64,000 bases of DNA from Verrucomicrobiaceae bacterium (GTDB taxonomy: Bacteria; Verrucomicrobiota; Verrucomicrobiia; Verrucomicrobiales; Verrucomicrobiaceae): assembly GCA_015075365.1 (NCBI GenBank), contig JABTUN010000002.1, forward strand, positions 1,550,001-1,614,000, given 5' to 3'. Every line of letters begins with the position of its first letter. Positions within the stretch are counted from its first letter, which is position 1. Positions 26,196 through 35,842 of this stretch are shown piece after piece. Under the pieces are notes generated by a model, which worked only from the letters and a program-made list of their open reading frames with translations, ran no database searches and was not told the origin of the DNA. The translations under genes were made by a program, and so were the position numbers.

Positions 26196-28643
26196 TCACT
26201 TTTTACCGCCAGCGGCTTCCTGGCGGAGCTGCTCCAGCCTGGAAAGCGGCTTCGGAGCGGCGGGCGCGGCCGGTTTAGGCTCTTCCTTGGGCTTGTTGGC
26301 CGCCACCACCGGCGCTGCGGGGGCGGGAGGTGCCTTGCGGGGCGCGTCGATACGAAGGATGGAGCCCATGGCGACGCGGTGGGCCGTGGTGCCACCGGCC
26401 ACAGGCACGTCCACGCGCACGAAGAGATTACCTTGCTTGCCGACTGGGGATTTGTCCGTGGTCTTGACCTTGAAGGCCACTTCCTTCGTTTCCTTGGTGA
26501 TCTCCGCAGGCTCGATCTCGATGGTGTCCGGCACACCGAGCACCTGGGCCTTTGCCTTGCCTTCAAAGGGCTTCACGTGCTCCAGCTTGGCGATCATGAC
26601 GGTCTCCTTGCCCTGCTCGACGGCCACGAGAGGAATGGCGGGCGCTGTGAGATAGGCGGTGGTGGTGCTCACCTCGGTGAAGGGGGACGCATTGTAAACA
26701 CGACCGTTGCCGGCATCGACCTCGCCCATGACGGTGTAGTTCCACTTTCCGTCACCGACCGCGCCATTGGCGTCGAGGTTGAAGACGCACTCGTTTTGCC
26801 CCTCGGGAATGGTCTGCTCACCCAGGCAGGAGACGCCGGGGGACTTCCAGATCATGAACACACGAATGGCGTTTTTGAAGCCCTCCTTCCGCTTGGCGAC
26901 GACCTTGAGATCAAGCACGCCGCTGGCCACCAAGGGCACGGCGGGCTTCTGTATTTCGAGGGAGTAGGGGGCCTCCTCGACGACGGCCACGGGCAGGCGG
27001 TCCTCAATCTCGGTGTAATAGATGACATTGCCGCTGCGAACGATGTCAAACTCCTGGCGGAGCTTGCCGGTGATCGTGGTGTTGGGATCGACGGGCTGCA
27101 GCTTCAACGGCACGGTTTGGTGGCCGAGCGGGGCGTCCGGCGCGGCCTCAAAGAGAAGCGGCACATTACCAAGGTCCTTCGGGGCCAGTTCGGTGAGCAG
27201 CCTGGCACCTTGGGGCAGGTTGGGCACCTCGAATTTGAAATCTCCGCTGACGTTGTTGCGGGAAATGTTCACCAGCGTCGCGTAGCGCCCGCCTTTGGGG
27301 ATGGCAATGAACTGGCGGTAATGTGTGTCGTTCACCGTGAACTGCGGCGAGGCAAAGTAGAGCTCCGGCACCGCGGCGACGAGTTCCATGCGGTACACAA
27401 AGTTCGGACCGCCGCGCTCCAGGTGATCGGTGACGCGCACGACATACTCGCCATCGGCCGGGATGTTCACCTTGAACTTGCTGTCCAGGCGGCGGCGGCC
27501 GCCACCGTCGTCATTGGCACCGAGGCTCCCGCCTTTGTCGTTGTAAACATTCACGACGCTGTCGAGCGGAGAGCCGAGGCTCTGGGCGAAGGTCTGGATC
27601 TCCAGAGACATGCCCTTCTTGAGCGGCACTTTGAAGAAATCCACGTCGCCCGGCTTTTCGATGATGCCATTGAGGGCCACGGGCGCTCCTGCCGGGACCG
27701 GCGTGGCCTTGGCCTGCTCGTCATTTGGCTCGGCTTCGAGCGCGTTGTCGAAACTCACCAGACGGAAGGGATTGCCGGAAGGAGCGGGCTCCTGGGTCTT
27801 GGAGTAAATCATGTAGCCGGGATCCGTCTCGGCAGGAAGCTGGACCTCTTCCTCGAACGAGCCATCGCGCTCGATGAAGCGCACCTTGGTCTTGGAGCCA
27901 ATCTTGCCGCCGGCGGGATAAACCACGTCCGGGCGGCGGTAACCGCCCACATGCAGGCGGTAAAACGAGTTGCCACCGCCGCGATAGGATGACTCGCGGA
28001 TCATCACCGTGTAGTCTCCGTCCTCCTCGGCCACATAAGAGCAGTAGCCGTCCTGGCGGTGCAGGATGGTGTCATCGGAGATCACTTTTTCGAAGCGGTC
28101 CTTGTCGATGATGGCCAGGAAGGGATCGAACACTGTGTAGCCGAGGCGCAGGCCGTCCACCTCGACCGAGAGACGCTGGCCCTTCTTCAGGCTGATCTTG
28201 TAGTAATCCACATCCTCATTGGTCACGATCCCCTCGACCGTCTGGTTCATCTGGATGACCTGCGGCGCGTCAAAATCACTGTTGGGCTCCTTTTCATCGA
28301 CATTGGGGAAGATGCCGACAAAGAACTGGCGCGCGTGGGAGATGCCAGTCTTCGTGCGGATACGCATCAGATGGTTTCCAGGCAGCACTTCCGGCGCGAT
28401 GCCGACCGTGAGCTCCACCTTGTTTTTCTCCACCTTGTCCACGCTTTTCTGGGTGAAACCGGGGCTGAAGAAGACCAGGCTCTCGAAATCGTCCAGGCGC
28501 TCCCCCGTGACCGTGAGCTTCACTTCCGTGCCACGCTGGCCGCCGTTGGGCTTCGTGCCGTTGAAAGTGGGGTAGGCGGCAAACAGGCTCGTGGAGGACA
28601 GGAGCGCGGCCGTGGTGAGAGTCAGGTTTCGCAGTTTGAACAT
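26196..28643 (-). CDS. Exported protein with IPT/TIG and two PPC domains
   Basis: 815 residues from MFKLRN, signal peptide 1-22. Residues 24-112 look like an IPT/TIG Ig-like domain (P-x-G-GQRGTEVKLTVTG). Two pre-peptidase C-terminal (PPC) domains follow, at about 116-240 (EKEPNSDFDAPQ ... DVDYYKISLKKGQ) and about 305-440 (EAEPNDEQAKAT ... DVDFFKVPLKKGM). The remaining 370 residues are beta-rich repeats, ending in a Pro/Ala linker and a basic tail. PPC domains usually sit on secreted hydrolases, but no catalytic domain is visible here. Such proteins are typical of Verrucomicrobia and Planctomycetes. Confidence 0.82.
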   Translation of the reverse strand: MFKLRNLTLTTAALLSSTSLFAAYPTFNGTKPNGGQRGTEVKLTVTGERLDDFESLVFFSPGFTQKSVDKVEKNKVELTVGIAPEVLPGNHLMRIRTKTGISHARQFFVGIFPNVDEKEPNSDFDAPQVIQMNQTVEGIVTNEDVDYYKISLKKGQRLSVEVDGLRLGYTVFDPFLAIIDKDRFEKVISDDTILHRQDGYCSYVAEEDGDYTVMIRESSYRGGGNSFYRLHVGGYRRPDVVYPAGGKIGSKTKVRFIERDGSFEEEVQLPAETDPGYMIYSKTQEPAPSGNPFRLVSFDNALEAEPNDEQAKATPVPAGAPVALNGIIEKPGDVDFFKVPLKKGMSLEIQTFAQSLGSPLDSVVNVYNDKGGSLGANDDGGGRRRLDSKFKVNIPADGEYVVRVTDHLERGGPNFVYRMELVAAVPELYFASPQFTVNDTHYRQFIAIPKGGRYATLVNISRNNVSGDFKFEVPNLPQGARLLTELAPKDLGNVPLLFEAAPDAPLGHQTVPLKLQPVDPNTTITGKLRQEFDIVRSGNVIYYTEIEDRLPVAVVEEAPYSLEIQKPAVPLVASGVLDLKVVAKRKEGFKNAIRVFMIWKSPGVSCLGEQTIPEGQNECVFNLDANGAVGDGKWNYTVMGEVDAGNGRVYNASPFTEVSTTTAYLTAPAIPLVAVEQGKETVMIAKLEHVKPFEGKAKAQVLGVPDTIEIEPAEITKETKEVAFKVKTTDKSPVGKQGNLFVRVDVPVAGGTTAHRVAMGSILRIDAPRKAPPAPAAPVVAANKPKEEPKPAAPAAPKPLSRLEQLRQEAAGGKK

Positions 28644-28728
28644 GGCAGAGGATTTGGGGATGGACGAACATACGCCGGAGGCCGGCGTGAAATTACGGGC
28701 GGGGCAAAAGTCACGAGCGCAGGGGGCC

Positions 28729-29808
28729 TCAGGCCTGCGCCGGAGACTGTCCCCCACCCCGCGCCTCCAGTTCGGAAAGACGCTTCTCCAATTCCCGCAC
28801 CCGTTCGATCAGGTCAGGGATCTTGCCCGGCAGGGCCAGCATGCGCCTGCCTTCGAGCAGCGGCTTGGCCGGGAAGCCCGTGTAGGCCCCCGGCTCCGTG
28901 AGGCTCTTGGTGACGCCTGATTTGGCCAGCAGCATGACCTGGTCCGCAATTTCCAGGTGCCCGGCCACACCCACCTGCCCGCCCATCGTGACATAATTGC
29001 CCAGACGGGTGCTGCCGGAGATGCCGGTCTGGGAAACGATGATGCAGTGCTTCCCCACCACGCAGTTGTGCCCGATCTGAACGAGATTGTCGATCTTCGT
29101 GCCCTCACCAATCCAGGTGCGGCCAAACCTCGCGCGGTCAATCGTGGTGCAGGCGCCGATCTCGACGTCATCGTCGATCTGGACGATGCCCACCTGGTCG
29201 ATCTTCTGGTGGCGTCCCTTCACCAGTTCATAGCCGAAGCCATCCGCGCCGATCACGCTGGAGCTGTGAATGACCACACGGTTTCCCAGCACACAGCGCT
29301 CCCGTACGACCACGCCGCTGTGGATGACACAATCCGTGCCGACGACCACGCCCCGGCCGATCACAGCCCCGGAATGAATGATGGTCCCGTCACCCAGGCG
29401 CGCGCCGTCCTCGACGACGGCACAGGCCCCGATGCTGACTTTCTGCGGATCAAACATCGCGTCCGCGGCCACGACCGCGGACGGATGTACCCCGGCTGAG
29501 AATTCACTGGCTGGCGGGCCAAAGCGGCGGATGACGCTGGAAAAGGCCAGCGTGGGGTTTTCCACACGCACCAACGCCATGGACGGACGGATGTCCTCCG
29601 TCACCTCAAAACCCGGCGTGACGAGCACGGCGGAGGCCCTGGAGGTCCTCAACGCCGGCAGATAACGCGCATTCCCCAGGAAGGTGATCTCCCCCTCGTG
29701 CGCATCAGCGATGGCATTGATGCCCGTCAGCACCAGGCCCGGATCTCCGCGCAGAATCTCTCCTCCGACAAGGTCTGCGAGCTCCTGGAGCTGGATGGCG
29801 GTGCTCAT
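28729..29808 (-). CDS. lpxD: UDP-3-O-acylglucosamine N-acyltransferase
   Basis: A 359-residue protein. The N-terminal uridine-binding domain (about 1-100) leads into a left-handed beta helix of hexapeptide repeats (about 105-310) and a C-terminal Leu/Arg/Glu coiled coil. The catalytic His lies in the GADGFGYE segment region, followed by the HQKIDQVGIVQI repeat. It adds the second acyl chain in lipid A synthesis, showing that this organism makes LPS. The neighbours skp and bamA are the common partners, but a terminator separates lpxD from skp here. Confidence 0.94.
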   Translation of the reverse strand: MSTAIQLQELADLVGGEILRGDPGLVLTGINAIADAHEGEITFLGNARYLPALRTSRASAVLVTPGFEVTEDIRPSMALVRVENPTLAFSSVIRRFGPPASEFSAGVHPSAVVAADAMFDPQKVSIGACAVVEDGARLGDGTIIHSGAVIGRGVVVGTDCVIHSGVVVRERCVLGNRVVIHSSSVIGADGFGYELVKGRHQKIDQVGIVQIDDDVEIGACTTIDRARFGRTWIGEGTKIDNLVQIGHNCVVGKHCIIVSQTGISGSTRLGNYVTMGGQVGVAGHLEIADQVMLLAKSGVTKSLTEPGAYTGFPAKPLLEGRRMLALPGKIPDLIERVRELEKRLSELEARGGGQSPAQA

Positions 29809-29850
29809 GGGCGGTAGCTAGGTTCTCGGAGGCTGCGGGACTCACGGGCT

Positions 29851-29887
29851 AAAACAAAAGGCACGTCAGCGTGTAAGGCTGCGTGCC
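29851..29887 (-). terminator. Rho-independent terminator between skp and lpxD
   Basis: Reading leftwards, GGCACGCAGC pairs with GCTG(A)CGTGCC (29878-29887 with 29860-29870, one bulged base), and TTTTGTTTT follows (29851-29859). It should stop transcripts coming from bamA-skp, so lpxD needs its own promoter or read-through. Confidence 0.8.
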
Positions 29888-29913
29888 TGGAAAGCACCGG
29901 ATGGCGGGGGAAG

Positions 29914-30543
29914 TCATTTCTTGGCATCCGCAGGCGCGGCCGCGTCGTCTTTTTTCGGGGCGGCACCGGGCGGCGGCGCGTTCTTGTTCAGTTGCACGAT
30001 GATTTCTGCCGTGATGTCGGTGGTGGCACCATCCTTGGCAAAAATGAGCACCGGCACCGTGGACAAACTGACGCCGGTTTTGTCGAAAACCAGGTCAAAA
30101 CCGCTGCTCAGGGCATGGTCACGGACGACTTTGGAGATTTCTTCATACAGTGTCTGACGGATCTTCATGTCCTCCTGCTTGAGCTGGCCGATGCGGCGCT
30201 CGGCGAACTCCTGCATCTCCATCTCCAGCGCGCGGGCCTCCTTCATCTTCTCGTTGAGCTCGGCGATGGCCTTCTGGCGCTGGTCCGGCGTGATGATGGT
30301 GTCGCGCGCCTTCTTGTCGAGCTGCTGCATGTCACTGGTCAGCTTCTTGTAAGTGTCCTGGCGCTCGCGCATCTCGCCGGCAGCCTTGTTGTAGTTGCCC
30401 TTGTAGGTCTCCGCCGCCTCCTGGGTCTTGTGGAAATCCTCGAACGCCTTCTTCATGTCGATGACGGCAATTTTGAGTTCGGCCGCCGGGGAGAGCACCG
30501 GGGCAAGAATGAGGAGAAGGGCGGAAAACGCGCTGCGTGTCAT
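29914..30543 (-). CDS. OmpH/Skp-type periplasmic chaperone
   Basis: 209 residues from MTRSAF, with a signal peptide (about 1-21, ending PAAE). KIAVIDMKKAF at the start of the mature chain is the Skp N-terminal strand. A long charged coiled-coil pair (about 45-145, the tentacles) and the C-terminal strands VVRDHALSSGFDLVFDKTG follow. It carries unfolded outer-membrane proteins to BamA, encoded 61 bp upstream. The Pro/Ala/Lys-rich tail (about 188-209) is an extension. Confidence 0.9.
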   Translation of the reverse strand: MTRSAFSALLLILAPVLSPAAELKIAVIDMKKAFEDFHKTQEAAETYKGNYNKAAGEMRERQDTYKKLTSDMQQLDKKARDTIITPDQRQKAIAELNEKMKEARALEMEMQEFAERRIGQLKQEDMKIRQTLYEEISKVVRDHALSSGFDLVFDKTGVSLSTVPVLIFAKDGATTDITAEIIVQLNKNAPPPGAAPKKDDAAAPADAKK

Positions 30544-30604
30544 GGGAACGGGGATGTGGGGGAGGGTTGCGGCGGGAGCAAGTAAAACCTGTGTGACGCG
30601 GCTC

Positions 30605-32941
30605 TTAGAACTTGTATCCCATGTTGAACTGGAACCGGCCGGAGTCTCCGGTGAACTGGTCGCCCATCTGCGGGATGGCATAGTCGATGCGAATCGGGCC
30701 GATCGGCAGGAAGAGGCGCAGGCCGATGCCGTAATCGGCAAACACGTCGCCATTGAGGTCGAAGGTGCTCGCACCCACCGCGCCGATGTCATAGAAGGCC
30801 GAAACGCGCACCTTCTCGATGATCGGCACGCTGACTTCTGCGGTGCCGTAGAGGGATGTCAGGCCGCCCAGGGGCTCGCCAGTGATGTCTTTCGGACCGG
30901 CCTGGCGGAAGTTGAAGCCGCGCAGATTGTTTGCACCGCCGAGGAACAGCCGCTCAAAGATCGGCACGCGGTTTCCGCCCCAGTTGTCCACCGTGGCAAA
31001 AGCGCCCTCAAAGGACAGGATCGTGTCGCCGGGGAAGGTGAAATACTGCTGCCCCGCGAAATTGACGCCCCACACCTCGGCATCGCCGCCCAGGCCGGAG
31101 AGCAGCACACCAGCCTCCACCTTGTGCCCGGCGCGGGTGATGAAGATGTTGTCACGCGTGTCATGCACCCAGCGCGCGTCGATCTTGCTCTGGAAGTAGC
31201 TGCCCGCCTCCTGTGCGATCAGTGGCGTCGCCGTCGGCGAGATGTTGTCGATCTCCACCTGCTGCGCGGTGTAGGTGGCCTCCCAGTAGCCATGCTCGCC
31301 AATGCGCTTGCGCAGGCCGACAGAGGCCCCGGCGTTGGTCTGGTCGAACTGATCGGAAAGGAAGAACAGGTTGCGGTAGAACAGGTCCACCGTGAGGGCC
31401 AGCGGCTGGCCGCGGAACCACGGCTCCGTCCAGGTCACGTTGAAATCACGCCGCAGGGTGCCCAGGCGCGCGTTGGCATTGAAGCGCTGGCCCGCGCCGC
31501 GGAAGTCACCCCAGTCGCTGATGTCGAAGTTCGTCTGCGTCACACCCACAAACGCGCTGACACTGTCGATCGAGCTGAAGCCCGCGCCAAAATTCACCGT
31601 GCCGGTGTCCTGTTCCACCACATTGATGTCGATGTCTTTGCGGCCCGGCACCGTTGTGGGGTTGGTGCGCACGTCGATGGCGCTGAAGTAGTTAAGCGCC
31701 TCGATGCGCTTCTTGCCCACGTCCAGCTTCACGGTGTTGAGTTCCTCGCCAGGGGACACCGGTAGCTCGCGGCGGATCACCTCGTCCTTGGTCACGTTGT
31801 TGCCGGAGATGTTGATGCGGTTGATGTAGCTCTTCACGCCTTCGGTGATCGCATACACGACCTTCACACGCCCTGGGCCTGCGTTCAGGACCATCGGATC
31901 GACACGAGCATCCGCGTATCCGCGTGAGCCATAGTAGTCCTGGATCATCTTCACGTCATTCTTCACAAAGGTGCCGGAATACGGGAAGTTGGGCTCGGTC
32001 TGGATGCCAGGCATCAATTCATCAGTCGTGTACACCGTGTTGCCCTGCAAGGCCACGTCCGCCACGTCATACTTCTCCCCCTCGGAGATGGCATAGACGA
32101 GGTCCACCGCGTTGCTGCTGACCGGCTCCCGGCGCACCTCCGTGACCTTGGCATAGACGTAACCCTCGTCCTGCAGCAGGCCCTCGATGATCTTCACGTC
32201 CTCCTGGAGGTCGTCGTTGTTGAGCTTGCCCGCCTTGCCCCACAGGCGCCAGAAGGTCTTCTCCTTGGACTTCAGCTTCCCGCGCACCTTGTAATGCTTC
32301 AGCACCGTCAGCCCCTCAAAACGGATGTCATGGATCAGCCCGCGCGCGCCCTCGTCGATCTTGAACGTCACCGAGGTGAAGCCCTCGCGGGAGGACGGGG
32401 CTGTTTCGTAGCTAACGGTCACGTCCGAATAGCCCTTCTTTTCATACTTCTCCCGGATCTCCGACTGCGCCGCGGACAGCTTGATCTCGTCCACCGCATC
32501 GCCCACGCGGGGCTTGATGTCCTTCCGCAGGGTGTCTGAACTGAACACCGTGTTCCCCAGGAAATGAATCTCACCGATCGCCCCGCGTCCGGTGATGACC
32601 ACGACCACCACCACGCCATTTCCGCCGACGTCCTTGGCCTGGATGTCGAGGTTCTCGATGACTCCGGTGCCATACAGCGCGCGGATGTCACGCTCCACCG
32701 TCTCGTCGAGATAGGGCTGACCCACCCGTGTGGCCATCTGGCTCTTCACGCGTGCCTCGTCCATTGTCACCGCTCCTTTGAAGACCACCTGAACGTCACG
32801 GACGATGCGCGCGTTCACCGGCGCGGACCGGATGCCCAGTTCCTGGCCCCTCGCTTCATGGTTGGAGACGTCGGCGAAAATCACTGCCATCAGTGTGCCG
32901 CAGAGCGCCAGCCGCGAACGGGAGAAAAAGCCATGAATCAT
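30605..32941 (-). CDS. bamA: Outer-membrane protein assembly factor BamA
   Basis: 778 residues from MIHGFF, with a signal peptide (about 1-30). Five POTRA domains (about 38-430) show the repeated G-x-V pattern (EIHFLGNTVFSSDTLR, DIRFEGLTVL, DVALQGNTVYT, RINISGNNVTKDEV). The Omp85 barrel (about 440-778) ends in aromatic F778 and contains the lid-loop motif LRGFNFR, the VRGF/Y equivalent. It folds and inserts beta-barrel proteins. Upstream in-frame codons to 33046 lie before the signal peptide and are discounted. Confidence 0.96.
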   Translation of the reverse strand: MIHGFFSRSRLALCGTLMAVIFADVSNHEARGQELGIRSAPVNARIVRDVQVVFKGAVTMDEARVKSQMATRVGQPYLDETVERDIRALYGTGVIENLDIQAKDVGGNGVVVVVVITGRGAIGEIHFLGNTVFSSDTLRKDIKPRVGDAVDEIKLSAAQSEIREKYEKKGYSDVTVSYETAPSSREGFTSVTFKIDEGARGLIHDIRFEGLTVLKHYKVRGKLKSKEKTFWRLWGKAGKLNNDDLQEDVKIIEGLLQDEGYVYAKVTEVRREPVSSNAVDLVYAISEGEKYDVADVALQGNTVYTTDELMPGIQTEPNFPYSGTFVKNDVKMIQDYYGSRGYADARVDPMVLNAGPGRVKVVYAITEGVKSYINRINISGNNVTKDEVIRRELPVSPGEELNTVKLDVGKKRIEALNYFSAIDVRTNPTTVPGRKDIDINVVEQDTGTVNFGAGFSSIDSVSAFVGVTQTNFDISDWGDFRGAGQRFNANARLGTLRRDFNVTWTEPWFRGQPLALTVDLFYRNLFFLSDQFDQTNAGASVGLRKRIGEHGYWEATYTAQQVEIDNISPTATPLIAQEAGSYFQSKIDARWVHDTRDNIFITRAGHKVEAGVLLSGLGGDAEVWGVNFAGQQYFTFPGDTILSFEGAFATVDNWGGNRVPIFERLFLGGANNLRGFNFRQAGPKDITGEPLGGLTSLYGTAEVSVPIIEKVRVSAFYDIGAVGASTFDLNGDVFADYGIGLRLFLPIGPIRIDYAIPQMGDQFTGDSGRFQFNMGYKF

Positions 32942-33118
32942 AGTCAGGGAATGGGGAGATGGACGAGAAGACGGGATATAAAGCAAAAGCCTTTCCCAGG
33001 AGAGGAAAAGCCGCCCATTACTGCTTTCCCGGCACCTTCGCGTCAAGATGGAAGTTCAAATGCCTATGGTGACGCGGAATTCCTCCCAGCAGGCCCGGTT
33101 TCCAGAAAATAGGCGCGC

Positions 33119-34345
33119 TCACCCAGCCCTGCTGATCCGCCACCCGTTCACGCCCTCGCGGAACAACTCATCCTTCAATCGCGTGCCGAGTCCCACGCCG
33201 GTCGGCAACTGTGCCTTGCCTTGCGTGATCACCGGCAGTGTATCGACGAGCTTTTCGTAGAATGAGCGGATGTGCGCCCGCACCGTCTCCTGAAACACGA
33301 CGTTCGCCGATGACGCGGCGAGATGCAGGCCGCTGAAGAGCGTGAGCGGGCCGGTGCAGTCGTGGATGGTGGAGGGAATGTTGAAGGTCTGCGCCATGTC
33401 GATGACACGGCGCGTTTCGCTGATGCCGCCGTTCCACGTCGGATCGACCATGCAGTAGTCGCAGGCCTGCGCTTGCAGCACGGCGAGGTATTCTTTGCGA
33501 CCGAGCAGCATCTCGCTCGCGGCGATGGGCAGGCCGCTTCTGCGGCGGAAGTCGGCCAGCGTGCCGATGTGATCGACACGCAGCACGTCCTCCAGCCACA
33601 GCGGCTTGATCTCGCGCAGCGCGTCGGCGATGCGCTCGGCGGCGGGCAGGTGGAAAAACGCGTGACCTTCGATGGCGATGTCCATTTTCATGCCCACACG
33701 ATCTCGGATCTCGCGCAGCGGCTTCATCGCCTCCTCGACATCGGCCCAGGAGATGTGCAGGCCGCCGTTGCGATGCGCGGCGCAGTCAAAGGGCCAGAGC
33801 TTCATCGCCGTGATGCCTTCGGCCAACAATTCCTCCGCCAAGTCGCCCGCGGCGAAATGCGAGGACCAGTTGTCCTGCAACGGACCTTTTTGCCCGATGT
33901 CGCCATAACCCGGCCATCCCGGATGCCGTGGTGTTCCCGTGGCACCATTCAGCGCGCCGTAACTCGGTCCACCGCTCGTGTTATAAACCGGAATTGCCTC
34001 CCGCACCGGTCCGCCGAGCAGGCGATACACCGGCTGCTTGCAAGCCTGACCGAGAATGTCCCACAAAGCGAGATCGAGAGCCGACAACGCCCGCATTTCC
34101 GCCCCCGGATGTCCGAACGGCGTGCAACGCTCGTAAAGGAAGCGCCAGTGCGATTCGATGGCGAGCGCATCGGCTCCGAGCAGTCGCTCCGCCATCCAGT
34201 CATGGATGAGCGACGCGATGGCATGGGGCGTGTAATACGTCTCGCCGCAGCCGACGAAGCCGTCCTCGGTGTGGATGCGGACGAGCAGCAGATTCGGCAT
34301 GATGCCGGACGGGATGGCGGTTTCGATGGCGGTGATGCGTGACAT
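33119..34345 (-). CDS. Mandelate racemase/muconate lactonising family enzyme
   Basis: A 408-residue enolase-superfamily protein. The N-terminal capping domain (1-120) precedes a TIM barrel whose metal acids are visible in MDIAIEG, PLWLEDVL and AASEML. A later IHDC His is the likely base. The length and the substitutions fit sugar-acid dehydratases more than mandelate racemase, but the substrate cannot be read from sequence. It starts 6 bp after the transporter gene stops, so both are one operon and the transporter may import its substrate. Confidence 0.85.
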   Translation of the reverse strand: MSRITAIETAIPSGIMPNLLLVRIHTEDGFVGCGETYYTPHAIASLIHDWMAERLLGADALAIESHWRFLYERCTPFGHPGAEMRALSALDLALWDILGQACKQPVYRLLGGPVREAIPVYNTSGGPSYGALNGATGTPRHPGWPGYGDIGQKGPLQDNWSSHFAAGDLAEELLAEGITAMKLWPFDCAAHRNGGLHISWADVEEAMKPLREIRDRVGMKMDIAIEGHAFFHLPAAERIADALREIKPLWLEDVLRVDHIGTLADFRRRSGLPIAASEMLLGRKEYLAVLQAQACDYCMVDPTWNGGISETRRVIDMAQTFNIPSTIHDCTGPLTLFSGLHLAASSANVVFQETVRAHIRSFYEKLVDTLPVITQGKAQLPTGVGLGTRLKDELFREGVNGWRISRAG

Positions 34346-34351
34346 GGGAAA

Positions 34352-35794
34352 TCAACGGGAGAAAAGCTGGTGGATCATGGCGACGGAAACCGCGCCATAG
34401 AACAAGGCGGTCAATACGAGCGCGATCTTGCGCCACAGCGGCGGGCGCAGCTCGCGCGGCAGCAGCGTGGTGTTCACGCGCAGGATTTGCAGCGCGGAAA
34501 AGGCTGTCAAAGGAGCGGCGGTGGCGCCGAGGATGGAAAGCAGCAGTTTGGCATCGCCGACAAACGCGCCGAAGCACGCGAACACGGTGAATCCGAGCAG
34601 CAGCAGGCCGTAGAGCCTGCCCACGGGCATCTTCTTCGGCACCGCGCCGCCCGCCCAGGCCATGTCGGCGATCACACGGGCCAGCACATCGACATTCGTC
34701 AGCGTGGTGGAAAACAGAATCCAGAAGCCGTTCATCAGCGCGAGGAACCAGAATCCGTCCCACAGCTTGCGCATCTCCGCCGCTTGAAACACACCCGCAG
34801 CCACGCCGGAGACCTGCATGCCCGGCTGGAACAACGACGCGGCGAGGTTCGTCATCAAAAACATGCCCACGATGCAGCCGAGCATCCACAGGCCGGACTG
34901 GTCGATCATCGCGTAGCGCCACCAGTCGCGCCAGCGGCGCAGGTTCTCCGCGTTGATCGGAAACACGCTGCCCACCGGCGCGAGCGTCTGCTCCGTGCTC
35001 CGCACCCCGCCCATGTTGCCCGTTTTCGAGCCCATGCCGAAGCCCTTGTCGCGGAACCAGTTCGCGATGGCGAGATTGCCGATGCCGCCGCTGCCTGCGA
35101 GTGCGGCAAACACGGCGAGCATGACGAAATCCACCTTCTCCGGGATCGCGCCGAAGGAGAAAAAGCCCGCCAGCGTGCTGCTCCAGTCCTGCATCGGCAC
35201 AAAGGTGAAGTTGACCCACAAAAGAAAGCCGAAGATGAACACGATCATCATCCACGACAGCCGCTCCAGCAGGCGCTCGACCTTTTTGCCCGATGCGAGC
35301 ACCACCGCCGAAACCAAGGTGATCGCGACCGTGATCCAGGTGACCAGCGACGCATCACCATCCACCGGCGCGCGGCCATGCAACAGCGCAAAGGTCACGC
35401 CCGCGCATCCCGCGGCCGCCGCGGGCATGCCGAGCTGCGCGAAACCCGCGAGCGCATAAAACGCGCCCCACAGTCGTGCGCCGGGTTTGAGCCGCATGAA
35501 GCCCGTCAGCACTGGCTCGCCCGTGTAGAGCGTGTAGCGCACGGCTTCGAGATTGAGCAGCGATTGCAGCACAAAGGCCAGCGTGGCGATCCACAGCACG
35601 CTGCGTCCATGCTGCACGACGAACAACGGCCCCGCGATCCATTCGCCCATGCCAATCGCGCCCACGAGGAGAATCGCGCCGGGTCCGATGGTGCGCAGGG
35701 CATTCCGCAGGCTGAAGGGCAGCGGCGCGGGCAGTTCGTCCACGTTCCAGGGCGGCAAGGTGCCGTGTTTCGGATTCGTGGTTTCAGAATTCAT
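34352..35794 (-). CDS. Nramp-superfamily transporter lacking the metal-site motifs
   Basis: A 480-residue membrane protein with 11-12 predicted helices and the Nramp opening GPGAILLVGAIG. Canonical Nramp metal transporters have DPGN in helix 1 and MPH in helix 6. Here helix 1 reads GMGE (VGAIGMGEW) at the DPGN position, and helix 6 has AGSGGIGN and no MPH. Mn2+/Fe2+ transport is therefore unlikely or altered. It is coupled to the downstream sugar-acid-type enzyme gene, which hints at an organic substrate or at supplying that enzyme's cofactor. Confidence 0.78.
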   Translation of the reverse strand: MNSETTNPKHGTLPPWNVDELPAPLPFSLRNALRTIGPGAILLVGAIGMGEWIAGPLFVVQHGRSVLWIATLAFVLQSLLNLEAVRYTLYTGEPVLTGFMRLKPGARLWGAFYALAGFAQLGMPAAAAGCAGVTFALLHGRAPVDGDASLVTWITVAITLVSAVVLASGKKVERLLERLSWMMIVFIFGFLLWVNFTFVPMQDWSSTLAGFFSFGAIPEKVDFVMLAVFAALAGSGGIGNLAIANWFRDKGFGMGSKTGNMGGVRSTEQTLAPVGSVFPINAENLRRWRDWWRYAMIDQSGLWMLGCIVGMFLMTNLAASLFQPGMQVSGVAAGVFQAAEMRKLWDGFWFLALMNGFWILFSTTLTNVDVLARVIADMAWAGGAVPKKMPVGRLYGLLLLGFTVFACFGAFVGDAKLLLSILGATAAPLTAFSALQILRVNTTLLPRELRPPLWRKIALVLTALFYGAVSVAMIHQLFSR

Positions 35795-35842
35795 GAGCCG
35801 TCATGCTACGCGCTCAAAACTGCGAATTCCCACCCGAGGTGT

